From Petunia secreta (Eukaryota; Streptophyta; Magnoliopsida; Solanales; Solanaceae): a DNA stretch of 64,000 nucleotides. The first letter of the stretch is position 1; the number at the start of each line of letters is the position of its first letter. This document shows, piece by piece, positions 43,580 through 55,291 of the stretch. Location: contig JARKIP010000023.1 in NCBI GenBank assembly GCA_029990175.1, positions 26,121,501-26,185,500 on the forward strand. Reading direction: 5' to 3'. The notes beneath the pieces were generated by a model. The model was given only the letters and a program-made list of their open reading frames with translations, had not been told where the DNA came from and did not search any database. The position numbers were made by a program, and so were the translations under genes.

Positions 43580-46123
43580 TGACACGACCCGGAATTCGGT
43601 TAGGCCGTGCGGGCACCCGACATTCTCCCCTAGACCCGTCGGGCGAACCCTTACCAATTAAATTAGGAAAATAAATATAATAATTCATAAATAAGGACAA
43701 GACTTTAAAAAACACACAGACATATTGACACTTCTAAGCTGTACGAAAGAAAATTACAGCTTACTACCCAACATACTAGAATTAGGGCTATCCAGACTAG
43801 ACATCTAAGAGTACAAAAGAAGACAAATACCTCCTGAAGGGAGCAAAATGAAACTGAAATAATAACCAATAAAATGGTGGCCATTCAGAATAAAAGCTGG
43901 CTCACCCTGACAGCTGAAGTCGTCTTCGCTCCTTCACAACGTGGCAAACTCAATCCTGCAGCGAACTTGCCGAAACGAAATAGATAGACAAGAAACAAAC
44001 AAAAAACAAGGGTGAGTAAAAAGGACTCAATAAGTGAGGCAGACTAGCCACCTCAAAGAATAGGATAGCTAGCCAGGGAGAAGGAAAACAGATAAACTAA
44101 ATCCATCTTATTTGAACTATAAACAGGCAAAGCCAAATAATAACTGAAAAACACGTATGGAATCATAAACAGCCAGGGACATAAGGTAGATAGAACATAT
44201 AGATATCCTGAACATGTCGACAATCAGAAATACATCCTGCTGCGGCGTGCAACCCGATCCATATATTCATACTGTTGCGGCGTGCAACCCGATCCGATCC
44301 ATGTATTTATATTGTCGCGACGTGCAACCCGGGATACGAGCAAAAAATATATAGGCAAACTAAGATACTGTATACATACCGCATATATAAAACACCACAC
44401 GATAATCACACAATAGTCAGCACGCGGTGCAATGAAATGGGATGAATGCAGTATGATGCAATGGTGTCACATGTGCCAAATAGATGGAGCGGAATCCTCC
44501 TGCTCCGGGGGCGGAATCCTCCTACCCTCAATATGATGCAATGGAGCGGAATCCTCCTGCTCCGAGGGCGGAATCCTCCTACCCTCAATATGATGCAATG
44601 GAGCGGGATCCTCCTGCTCCGAGGGCGGAATCCTCCTACCCTCAATATGATGCAAAGGAGCGGAATCCTCCTGCTCCGAGGGCGGAATCCTCCTACCCTC
44701 AATATGATGCAATGGAGCGGAATCCTCCTGCTCCGAGGGCGGAATCCTTCTACACTCAATATGATGCAATGTGCATACGAATGCAACATGATGCAATAAT
44801 AACCCATCACCAGGGCGGGACTCTCATCGACAGCTGGAATGTACATACCAACTCACAACCAAAGTACAATACTCAGATTCTCAATGCAATACCAATAACA
44901 GGATATAATATATAATATAGAATATAAATCCAAAGCTAAGGCGTAATGAGTACGCCTATCGGCAGCTACACACGTAAGGAACACGTGGTAGAAAATCCAC
45001 GAGGCTAGGTGCCTCCAAAGAAATGGATATAACACTTACCTCTCTCAAAAGTTAGCATTGCGACCAACAACCGCGTTATTCTTTGAATTCATTACCAAAC
45101 GATCCCACTGTGATCAATAAGCAGAAAAATATATCACATTAGGCTAAAGGCTTCATTCCTCAAATCTTAGGGCTATCCAGGTAGGAACCTGATACCCTAT
45201 TCGCATACACAATACGTAGGCCAGGCCTGTATACAGGGTTTAAGGTCATGTAACCAAACCCCAAATAATTTACATTTATATATTGCCCATAACTCACTGA
45301 GTACGAATATATAATCAATTTCATTATCGGGGTCCATTTGACCCTTCAAACTATTAATTGAACTTGTTAAAACGATGTCTAATATTCCAAGTTTTACCGT
45401 TAAAATATATTTAAACACACTTAATAAACTCAAATAATATATTAGGATCATTACCTGAATGTTTCAGGGTGAAAATTCTACTTTTTCTCGGCCCCTTTTC
45501 TAATTTTCTGGCATTTTTCTTCCTCCCCGCGTTTCCCTCTGTTTCGTTTCTCGTTTTCTGCTCGTTTTGATGTTTCTGTTCTATCTTGTCACCCCCACCG
45601 CCTCTTTCATTATTTATTTTTTGTCTTTTTCCTTTTTCTTTTCGCGATGAAAATTAAAACGGTACCCTACGATATTTAAAATAATTTCAACTTTTGCATA
45701 CAAGTTATACAAAATATATGTAAGATACTCGCGAACGCGATTTCAAATCGGACTCCCGAAACTCAAGATGCGAATTTAAATGAAAAAAAGTCAAATTATT
45801 TAACTTTCGGCATTTTAGCGGAAACTAGCCGAACAATATCGAAATTCAATTTCGAAAGTTCACAAAGGTCATAAATAATTATACGAACCCAACGGCGCTT
45901 TCGGATTTCGAATCGGAGCTCATTCGGCAAAACCAAGCTCGAAAATCTCTTTTTAATATTTATCTCCAATAAAAACTGAAACCTTCTTCCGATGCCTATC
46001 AAACGAGGTCTGATTTAGCTCAAATTTTACAGACAGGTCCTAATGGACATTATGAATATTTTAAAATTATCGACACGCCAATCGAAGTCCTAACTTCTGA
46101 AACGACTGACCGAGGTCGTTTCA
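43580..46123 (-). repeat. LTR C (5' LTR of Tekay-2, complete)
   Basis: 2544 bp from TGACACGACCCGGAATTCGG to GACCGAGGTCGTTTCA. It is the fullest copy of this LTR family here and includes 43805-44218, missing in solo LTR A. The 57-bp array lies at 44485-44771. AGTAC (46124-46128) would be its half of the target duplication. Confidence 0.9.
44485..44771. repeat. 57-bp tandem repeat inside LTR C
   Basis: Five copies of the same unit as in solo LTR A and LTR B. Confidence 0.95.
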
Positions 46124-46239
46124 AGTACACTCTGACGGATTCGCTCTATTATTGCCTCCTATATTACTCTCTCGTCTGATCATGGCCAGCCCATGATTCT
46201 CCTTTAAATGTCGTTGTAATGCACATCAGTTACAAATAT

Positions 46240-47245
46240 GACTTCATTTCTTCTTGTGGTGACTCTAACTGATAAGTCTACTTTCCGACCACTTCGGCAA
46301 CCTGGTAAGGTCCTTCTCAATTAGAACCGAACATCCCAGCGTCGACCTCCTACGTACTATAAGTCACTTTATATAGCATGAAGTCCCCGACTCTGAGTTT
46401 CCGGACATTGGTCTTTTGGTAGTTGTACTTCTCTGTTTGCTACTTCTTAGCCACAAACTGAACCAACACAATTTTGCCACCTTCCCTCTAAAGAAAAACT
46501 CTCTCTCAATGCTTCGTCACTTATCTCCTCGGTTGAATGTGTGAAATGAAGGCTTAGCTGACCTATCTTTACTGGTATCATGGCCTCGACCCCAAATACT
46601 AGAGAGAATGACAACTCTCTGGTACTGGTCTTTGGTGTTGTTTTATGAGCGCATAATAGCCCGGGTAGTTCCTCTGGCCACCTACCCTTCGCTTTTTCGA
46701 GTCTCTTTTTAGGGTTGACGAATTTATTTTGTTAGATGGCGCGGCTCGCCCATTGGCTCCTAGGTGATATAGAGTTGTAGTGATTCCATTGATTTTCCAT
46801 TCCTTGAAGAAATCAATTAGTTTTGCTCCAGTGAACTGCGTGCTATTGTTACAGGTTATCCTCTAAGGTGCTCCAAATCAACATATGTCATTTCTCCAAA
46901 TGAAGTCAATGGCTTCCTTTTCCTTAATTTTTAATAATGCACCTGATTCGTCCTACTTAGAAAAATAGTTGGTTAAAACCAATAAATATCGTACATCTTC
47001 TTTTGCTTTTGGGCAACGACCCAACAATATCCATTACCCATTTAAGGAAAGGCTAGGGTGATATGACTGAATAAGGTGGCTGAGCTGGCTAATGCTCCAT
47101 CTACGCATATCTTTGGCAGCTTTCTCATTTTCTCACAAAATCAGGTTCTTCTACTTCCATATTTGGCCAGTAATAGCTGGCGTGCATGAGTTTTTGGGCT
47201 AGTGGTCGACCACAAGAATGATTTCCGCAATGAACCTCATGCACT
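46240..47245 (-). pseudogene. Tat-like integrase remnant
   Basis: Minus strand, right to left: HEVHCGNHSCGRPLAQKLMH and ASYYWPNME (zinc-binding region), MDIVGSLPKSK (first core block), IDFIWRNDICWFGAP then NNSTQFTGAKLIDF (second and later blocks, with N replacing the usual D of 'cDNG'), and TTTLYHLGANGRAAQ where the catalytic Glu region 'GQAE' is altered. The C-terminal region near 46440-46300 is degenerate. The catalytic residues are damaged. It belongs to the element into which Tekay-2 inserted; the rest of that element is not seen. Confidence 0.7.
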
Positions 47246-47271
47246 TACCTCATGACATTACTTATAGGAGA

Positions 47272-47449
47272 GTGATCACGCCCAACTACGCCCTATAAAA
47301 GGGACGAAGCGGTCACGGCAAATATAGCTCGGTATTCAAAGCCCTGAGGTCGAATCCCACAGAGAATACTCGAATCTAGTTTCTAATCTTGCTAACTTAT
47401 CTAATCAATTACTTCTAAAGTTTGTACTTTATGATGGTTTTAATGTAAC
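47272..47449 (-). repeat. LTR fragment of a further Athila/Tat-type element
   Basis: TGATCACGCCCAACTACGCC followed by TCGGTATTCAAAGCCC and GAATCCCACAGAGAATACTC has the layout of an Athila-type LTR start (compare TGTTGCTCCCAACGC... TATCGTTCCCACGAGGACT), but sequence is far diverged. It is cut at 47450 by the LARD2 LTR. Confidence 0.5.
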
Positions 47450-47583
47450 TGTTTATGCCAAAAATGGTCGCCTAGGTTAAGCAATTAATTTAGAATGAGG
47501 TCACAAGCGATATAGTAAATACGATAGAAAAGTAAATAAGTAAATGACAGAAATAATGAGCAAGAAAAGTAAAGTACACTTAT
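47450..47583 (-). repeat. LARD2 3' LTR, first part
   Basis: Shares GAGGTCACAAGCGATATAGT and GAGCAAGAAA words with the LARD1 LTR (GGTCACAAGCAATACAAT, AAGCAAGAAAGTA). It ends with CTTAT (47579-47583), the target duplication of Athila2. Confidence 0.8.
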
Positions 47584-48897
47584 TGTTGCTCCCAACGCAT
47601 ACGCAAGTATACGTGGTCGACAAGTAATAAGGTGATAAGTTGAGTATCGTTCCCACGAGGACTATTCAGACTGGACTCCTAACAAAAAATTTCTAACTAA
47701 CTGTCCAGGGAACTTTTTCAATGGTGAGAATTTTATTAACTAAAGAACAGTAATTTAAATGGTGGAAATTCAGTCAATAATGGGGCAACCTTTGGTTGTA
47801 AATAATATTGATGAGACGGTCCAGGGTCAGAGCTACGACCAATCCAGTTGAGTTTTCCAATTGATTGCACTCCTCGAATCCCGGATTACTAACTAACAAG
47901 TTAAATGTACCCGTGAAAACCTTTCGATTCTTCACGGTCTATGCAGGCTACTCCAATCCCTATATGTCTATGAGTTGAATCACGTGCATGCATTAACGAA
48001 TACTGTGATTAGTTAAGCTAGGCGAGCAAGTATATGTCTATCCTACTCACAAATTGGTTCCCCGATGCCCAGGTTCACAATCTAGCCCTACTCTTTCTTA
48101 TTGCGTTCATAAATTCCCTCTTTCGAGTTCAATCTAAGAACCATAGATAATGCCTAATTATCGGGCCCTAATAATTAAACAAGTGAAATCAAGAAAGAAT
48201 AAATAATCCGTTATGGGATTTAATATGTGGAATTCAATCTTCAATAACCTTCATAAAACGCTCTGACCCTAGAACAAAGGATTTAGCCACGCATACTCAT
48301 AATCACAAGACAATAATTTGATGAAATAATGATGAAAAGATTAATAGATGAAAGAATAGGAATTAAACCCCTGTACAATGAAGTATGGTGCTCAACACTT
48401 GCTCCAAAGTCTGAATCTCTCTAAAAAACTGAGTAAAAGAGTAACAAAAGCCTAGCAATTAGTTACGCCTAAGCCTAGACGAAATTGGACTTCCAAAAAC
48501 GCTCCAGGGGCGCTATAGCTGGCGCCCACGCCTCAAAACGCTCGCAACAAGGCAGAACCCGTCGAATCTAGCACGCAATAGCCCGCCCCGCGCCAGGAAA
48601 GTGGGCGCTATAGTGGGCGCGGCGCGCTACCCATGGCGCCAGGCCATTTTCAGCATTTCTTCGTCCGCAGCTTGCGTCGCGTCCTGCCTTCATGTGCTCG
48701 ATCCTGTCCTCAATCAAATTCCAACCTTTTCTTGCTCGATCATGCTATTTAAAGCTTCCATTTCACTTCATAACAACCTACAATCATACGACATAAAATC
48801 AGTGCAAAATCACATTCGTTAACTAGAAAACGTGTGAATAAAGTATCCAAATGTGAGGAAATATTAAAGAAATATAGGCATGAAATGCCAAACATCA
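47584..48897 (-). repeat. Athila2 3' LTR
   Basis: Begins TGTTGCTCCCAACGCATACG and ends GCCAAACATCA. The end proximal to the internal region carries GC-rich inverted words (GGGGCGCTATAGCTGGCGCC at about 48507, GGGCGCTATAGTGGGCGCGG at about 48603). Confidence 0.9.
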
Positions 48898-48912
48898 CCA
48901 CCCCACACTTGA
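48898..48912 (-). promoter_or_regulatory. Athila2 polypurine tract
   Basis: Minus strand TCAAGTGTGGGGTGG adjoining the LTR end; almost the same as in Athila1 (21173-21186). Confidence 0.72.
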
Positions 48913-50690
48913 ACATTTGCTCGCCCTCGAGCAATCACAAATAACTTCCCAACCTAGGTAGAACAGGTCTGCCTATGACTATGTTTGATACCGACCATTG
49001 AACAAATGCATACATGACTACTATGGGTCCAACAAACATGCCAACAATATAACAACTCAAAAAACGTGAACAACCACCCCAAGACAACTCAAATGCACAA
49101 ACTCGACTCATTGCAACCATGCTCCCACAAAGTCACACCTACCTACTCAACCAAGAAGCCACGACTTCACCTATCTCATGCAAACCATGTGCCCTCACCA
49201 AACAATGAAACAAGAGAGTGTCCCCCAAATATCACACACAAAAATGAATATCAAGAATGGAATGGGGACAATAGAATAGAAAGAATTCACTCACTCTCAT
49301 GAAAAGCTCACATGCCACACACGATGTACCATAGGCTTGCCCGTAGTGTAGGACTCCACTAATGTAGGCTCACTCCAATCGGGATTAACTAGGACTTTAA
49401 AGGGTTGTAATGTAGGCTAAGGGGCTGGTAGGATAAATATGGGTAATAGTGACTACCTCCCTAAGCACTTTAATACATCATATTGAATTTAAGCACATAT
49501 CTCATCAAAGCCACCCAATTCACCACCTAACAAATTTCACACACACCTTTTTCACAAGTAGCAATTTTTCTTTTACGCACAACACTAGCAAGGATGGATA
49601 TTCATTTCTTTCTTTTTTTTTCTTTCAATTCAACTTTTCTTCTTTTTTTTTCTTTTTTTTTTCTCTATTCAATTCTTTCCAAACCTTGCCAATGCTCCTT
49701 CAACTACTACACAATTTATCAAGTATTCCCCTCATTGGTTCCACTAAAAAACCTCCCAATACTTCAACCACAAACTCCATAAGTGGGTAGGCTCCCGTGT
49801 AGGTGCCAACAAAAAGGTCGATATGGATCACAACAATCAAGGGTGCATATAAGGGTAGGCAAATCAAGGTCAAAGGCTTATCAAGAAGGCCTGTATCATC
49901 TCCCGACTAGAGCAAACCTAGGATTTCGCTTTGCACACACACGGGGCAAGTTCTAGACACCAATATGCAAACATGAAGTACAACAAGGATATGCCTCACA
50001 GCACACATTGCACACAGTCCACACAAAATGGCACCATCACAACTCTCAATCAAGCAAATAGGGTGCAACTTGTGAGAATTTAAGCACTAATGCACAAAGG
50101 TTCACAACAAAGTCAAGTGAGTGGACTCAAGCATCTCAAGGGGGTCATTCAACTTTTTTTTTTTAGGCATACATCACAATTTAAAACCAAAAGACACCAC
50201 ATATAGCACATGCAATAAGTTCAAGTCCACCGGTATCAAACAAGCCAAAGGCACCTAGCATTCTACCTATTTCTTTCGTCTAGGGCCACCTAACAACTAA
50301 TATTATACTAATCCTAAAAAAAATAAAAACTACCCGGTTCAAAGGCCTCCCCGTGGAAAAGAACCGAGGTCATAAGAAAATCACGGGGTGGATGACATGT
50401 ACCACTAATAAAGACTAAAAAGAAAATATTTTTGCAATTTTTTCATTAGTTTTCTAATTTTTTTTCATTTTTTAATAATACAGCAAGAAATAAATAAAAA
50501 AAAATTCAAGCGACAAAAGAAAAACACTAACGGTACATGCATCCCTAACCTCAAACATTTGGGAATTCCCCTACCCCACACTTAAAACTAAGCAATGTCC
50601 TCAGTGCTAACAAATAAGAAAGTGCAACGGTAAAGAAAACTTCCCTTAGGGCCAATCGGCCTACAATAGACGGTGCGATGGAGTGCGGTC
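48913..50690 (-). other. Athila2 3' UTR
   Basis: About 1.8 kb without a credible ORF. It contains the two blocks conserved with Athila1 (49331-49416 and 49885-49955) and a pyrimidine-rich tract (49567-49680) between them. Frames of 60-110 codons through the tract are low-complexity chance frames. Confidence 0.7.
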
Positions 50691-51953
50691 CTAATCCTCC
50701 TCCTCCTCCCCGTCTTTGGCACCTCCTTTTGCATCTGTCTCCACACCATCGTTGTCCGGATGACGGTCTATGATGTCCGAATAAGTGTTCTCATCCTCCT
50801 CCGGGGGTAGCGCCACCGTCTGAGTCATACCCAGCAGGCGTCTCGAAGAATCCAATAAAAGAACTGCGCGATCAAGCGCAGCCATATCCATGCCGGCATG
50901 CCGGGCCATATGCTCCATCATCAGGTACTGACGCGCGGACAAGCTGGCGTCTCTGTCCCGCCACTCGTTCGCTGTCAGTCGCACTAGTGCGGTGGTGGTC
51001 ACACTCTTCAGCGCTGCGATATCAAAAGTCCTCTCAATGTCGGGGACAATGCGATCCCCGACCTCATCAACCGGGACTTCCTCCTTTTCTAGATACCTGG
51101 TGAGAATGTTCCCAAAGTATAATCGGCTATACGTCTTCTTGTTCCTTTGCTCCTTCATCACTTTCAGCATATAGTAGCAAACGTTAACCGGCCTACCGGT
51201 CATGAAGAAATAGATCATGCACGCCCGAGTGTTGGTGACCTCGGAATAATGGCACGCAGGTATAATGCGTGCATTGATTAACCTCATCCAAACTCGAGCC
51301 GTCTTCAAAAACTGCGAAAAGAGCATGTGTATGTGTCTACCTGTCTCAGACCGCTCTCACCAATGAGTGGAGCCCTCGCCACACAGTGCCTCTCGCATGG
51401 CCTTGTAATCAGGCCTCTTTATGAACTCCCTCAGCTCGTCATAATCTGGGTCCTCTACCCCCAAGAAGGTGTTCAATGCAGTGTGATCCAGTTTTACCTT
51501 CTTCCCCCGAATGGAGACCATGTCATCATCTTTCCACACTTCAGTAGCGTCCCAATTAGCATAGAACTCTTGCACAAGGTTAAGGTTAGCATGGCCCGGA
51601 CTCTCAAAGACCGAGTCCCAATGCAAGGCATGAATGGCCTCGCCCACACCCCGACACTTCTGCATCAACTTCCTCTCATCAATGGCTTGCTCGGGAATAT
51701 ATCCCGCAAGCCGCACGTTCTTGTACCATGATTGGCTTTCGCCCTTCTTGATAAAGGAGAGACCGAACCTCGTCCTACCACCGGGCCTTGGGATAGGCAC
51801 CGCATCTTTGGGAACTCTAGCCTTGGCCCTGGCCTTGGCCTTGGGCTTGACCAGTGCCTTGCCCTTTGCTTTGCTCGATGAGGCCTGGGCTTGTAGTGAC
51901 CTTTTAGGAGCCGAGGCAGAGGAAGAACCCGCTTTGTTGGATGTTCTAACCAT
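50691..51953 (-). pseudogene. Athila2 extra ORF after integrase
   Basis: 421 codons from the ATG at 51953 (MVRTSNKAGSSSASAPKRSL) to a TAG-side end at 50691, with one internal TGA (51359-51357). The first 75 residues are Ser/Ala/Lys-rich and basic (KPKAKARAKARVPK). A globular part then shows SWYKNVRLAGYIPEQAID, NLVQEFYANWDATEV, TFLGVEDPDYDELREF and, past the stop, RVWMRLINARIIPACHYSEV and FFMTGRPVNVCYYML. The C-terminus is very acidic (DGEEEED). A longer frame starting at 52106 exists, but 51953 is a better start because the basic region begins there, as in Athila1. Probably a plant-transposon-protein type domain; function unknown. Confidence 0.75.
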
Positions 51954-52519
51954 GGTGCTTGAAGAGTTTAGGATGATTGGAGAAGAACTTGAGATGAATT
52001 GCAAGAAATAGGAGTGATTTGGGAGAGTTTGGGAGTGTTTTGATTGAAAAATATGAAGAAAAGGAGAGGGGAATCGGGTGTAAAGGGGAAAGGAAAACTG
52101 GGTCACGGGGTCAAAACCCGGTTTGACTCGGATTTTATCAACTTTTTACCTGGCCGCATTGGGGGGCACGGCGCGCGCCTATGGCGCTTGAGAATCTGCG
52201 CACACTGATCGTTGGGGCGTGTTGGGAGGCACGGGGCGCTCCCATAGCGCCCAAGATTTTGCCCTCATTGATTGTTTCGGCGCGTTGAAAGGCGCGGGGC
52301 GCTCCCAAACGGGCCTGAGCAATTTTTTTCGTACCGAATTTTTATTCCAAGATATATTGACTACATCTCATTTAGCACTCCCGACACCTACAAAATGACA
52401 AAACAAAACTAAAACTACGTGACAGTATAGAACACAAAACAACTAACTTATTACAAGTACAAACTCGGGTTGCCTCCTGAGAAGCGCCTTATTTAACGTC
52501 GTGGCACGATGATTATCAA
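51954..52519 (-). other. Athila2 spacer between integrase and extra ORF, GC-rich hairpins
   Basis: Non-coding. At 52150-52320 three GC-rich words with inverted halves occur (GGCACGGCGCGCGCCTATGG, GGCACGGGGCGCTCCCATAG, GGCGCGGGGCGCTCCCAAAC), echoing the GGCGCTATAG / TGGCGCC words of this element's LTR. The spacer lies directly upstream of the extra ORF. Confidence 0.6.
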
Positions 52520-54429
52520 TCATGGATCCCTCAAGGTAATGGAGGTACGATGATTCACCGCACCTCCCCAATAATGCTTCACTCGTTGACAATTCACCAA
52601 TAACGTCTTCTCCGAATTGGGGGCTCTCAACTCAACCGCTCCATGTGCGGTAACACGAACTACTTCAAACGGCCCCGACCATCTTGACTTCAACTTGCCT
52701 GGAAATAGCTTCAATCTCGAATTAAGCAACAACACCAGCTGCCTAGGCTCAAACTGACGACGCTCAATGTGCTTGTCATTCCACTTCTTTGTCCGTTCCT
52801 TATACAATTTTGCATTCTCATAAGCATGGAAACGGAACTCTTCAAGCTCATGCAATTGAAACATTCTCTTCTTACCCGCCAATGCCATATCAAGTTTAGC
52901 TTTTAAATCGCCTAATATGCTTTATGCTCTAGCTCAACGGGCAAGTGACAGGCCTTACCATAAACAAGCCTATATGGAGAAGTTCCAATGGGCATTTTAA
53001 ATGCAGTCTGATAGGCCCAAAGAGCATCATCTAGCTTCATAGCCCAATCCTTCCTCAAGGTATTCACAGTCTTCTCAAGGATTTACTTGATCTCTCTATT
53101 TGACACCTCCACTTGGCCAATAGTTTGGGGATGATAAGCAGTTGCCACCTTGTGGCGAACCCCATACTTGGCCAACAGTTTATTGAACAACCGATTGCAA
53201 AAATGAGTACCTTCATCACTGATTATAGCCCGCGGTGTCCCAATACGAGTGAAAATATTTTTTTTAAAGAATTTTACCACCACACTAACATCATTATTTG
53301 GAAGTGCCATAGCCTCCACCCATTTAGACACATAATCAACCTCCACAAGAATTTATTTGTAGCCCTTGGAAGGCGGGAACGGACCCCTAAAGTCAATCCC
53401 CCAACAATCAAACAGCTCAATCTCCAAAATATTGTTCAAAGGCATCTCGTGACGCCTAGAAATAGTACCCGTTCTTTGGCAACGATCACACTGCTTAACA
53501 AAAGCATGAGCATCTCTAAACAAAGTGGGCCAAAAGAAACCAGACTGAAGTACCTTTGCAGCTGTTCGATCTCCACCAAGATGGTCACCATAAGGGGACG
53601 AATGGCAGCTCTGTAGAATCGGATCAACTTCTTCCCTTGGAATGCACCTCCTAGCTAATTGGTCAGGGCCTATCTTGTACAAATAAGGCTCATCCCACAC
53701 ATAAACTCTGCTCTTATGAAGGAGTCTGCGCTTTTGCTCAGCTGTAGCCTCAGGAGGATACACATTACTCACAATTAAGTTCACCATATCAGCATACCAT
53801 TGCACCTCGGCTGCTGCTAAAGCAAAAAGCTGCTCATCAGGGAATACTTCTTTAATCTCAGGCCCTTCATCTACATGATCTCTATTTTCCAGCCTTGACA
53901 AGTGATCGGCTACTTGATTCTCAGTCCCCTTGCGATCTCGAATTTCAACATCAAACTCTTGCAATAAAAGGACCCATCGAATTAGCCTAGGCTTGGAATC
54001 CTTCTTCTCAAACAAATACTGGATTCCGGCATGATCAGTGTAGACAACAACACGAGTGCCAACCAAATAAGATCTGAATTTATCAAAAGCATATACAACG
54101 GCTAGCAACTCCTTCTCAGTGGTGGTATAATTGGATTGGGCTGCATCAAGAGTCTTGTTTGCATAATAGATGGAGTGAAAGATTCTTCCAATTCTTTGGC
54201 CTAGAACAGCCCAAATAGCATTATCACTCGCATCACACATCAATTCAAATGGCAATGACCAGTCAGGAGCAATGACGATTGGTGCAGTCACCAACCTTTT
54301 CTTTAATTCTTCAAATGCCTTGAGACAAGCATCATTAAACTCAAATTTTACATCCTTCTCCAACAACTTGCACATGGGATTAGCAATTTTGGAGAAGTCC
54401 TTTATGAAACGCCTATAGTAACCCTGCAT
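52520..54429 (-). pseudogene. Athila2 RNase H and integrase
   Basis: From 54429: YYRRFIKDFSKIANPMCKLL (RT end), then RNase H with FELMCDASDNAIWAVLGQR, TTEKELLAVVYAF, YTDHAGIQYL and GTENQVADHLSRLEN. The integrase zinc finger is HSSPYGDHLGGDRTAAKVL with CDRCQRTG. Core residues: D in WGIDFRGPF, D in ISDEGTHF and E in GQVEVSNRE, separated by a TAA at 53355-53353. More stops and a frame change follow 53083; the C-terminal part (52888-52520) has KLFPGKLKSRWSGPFEVVRV and ends RDP. Enzymes for RNA removal and integration; inactive as read. Confidence 0.85.
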
Positions 54430-55228
54430 GTCCCAAGAAACTACGCACCCTCTTAACAGAGTTAGGTGGTGCTAATTTCTCAATAGCCTCAATCTACGCT
54501 TTATCTACCTCGATCCCTTGCTTTGACACCTTGTGCCCAAGTATTATGCCTTCTTGAACCATAAAGTGACATTTTTCCCAATTCAGCACCAAATTTGTTT
54601 CTTCACAACGGCTCAGCACAGCGTCTAAATTCTTCAAGCAGTCATCAAAAGAATCACCAACTACTGAGAAATCATCCATGAACACCTCAACAAATTTTTC
54701 CACCATGTCGGTGAAAATAGCCATCATGCATCGCTGAAAAGTCCCAGGGGCATTACATAATACAAATGACATCCTCTTAAATGCATAGGTTCCATATGGA
54801 CAAGTAAATGTAGTCTTTTATTAATCTTCAGGAGCTATCACAATCTGATTGTAGCCCGAATACCCATCCAAGAAGCAATAATACTCGTGCCCAGCAAGTC
54901 TATCCAGCATTTGATCAATAAAGAGGAGTGGGAAGTGGTCTTTCTTGGTGGCCTTGTTCAGCTTTCTATAATCATGGCAAATTCGCCACCCTGTGACTGT
55001 TCTTGTAGGAATCAATTCATTATGCTCATTCTTCACAACTGTCATGGCCCCCTTCTTTGGAACACATTGCACTGGGCTCACCCACTTGCTGTCAGAGATA
55101 GGAAAAATAATACCAGCATCGAGCCAATTGATAATTTCTTTCTTTACCACCTCCTTCATGATTGGATTTAATCTCCTCTGCTGCTCTATAGATGGTTTAT
55201 GGCCTTCCTCCAAAAGAATTTTGTGCAT
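54430..55228 (-). pseudogene. Athila2 reverse transcriptase
   Basis: WVSPVQCVPKKGAMTVVKNE, GWRICHDYRKLNKATKKDHF and YCFLDGYSGYNQI are standard RT blocks, followed by two adjacent stops (near 54820) and then LCNAPGTFQRCMMAIF and the catalytic FMDD with FSVVGDSF. LGHKVSKQGIEVDKA ends at another stop (54494). It would make cDNA primed by tRNA. The FMDD variant is normal for Athila/Tat elements. Confidence 0.88.
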
Positions 55229-55291
55229 GCAAAAAGAAGGAATAATCCCTCTAATATCAGCAATGGTCCATCCAATAGCTCTCTTGCGCTC

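Larger units (their letters stand above)
37522..46123 (-). mobile_element. Tekay-2: minus-strand Tekay-like element, truncated
   Basis: Two LTRs of the solo LTR A family in the same orientation (B 37522-39427, C 43580-46123) flank 4.15 kb with a polypurine tract on the left and an initiator-Met primer-binding site on the right, so transcription would run right to left. LTR B lacks its outer ~640 bp. AGTAC follows LTR C but no partner remains on the left. The interior has recognisable gag and a little else; RT is not recognisable, and a plus-strand integrase fragment (40290-40650) lies inside. Non-functional. Confidence 0.8.

Noticed and set aside
49449..49790. 113-codon frame rich in Phe and Ser
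   Set aside because: Translation of the pyrimidine-rich tract in the Athila2 3' UTR; the equivalent tract in Athila1 has a different unconnected frame.
52007..52106. N-terminal extension of the Athila2 extra ORF (start at 52106)
   Set aside because: The extra residues are Phe/Ser/Pro-rich and not shared with Athila1; the ATG at 51953 begins the conserved basic region.
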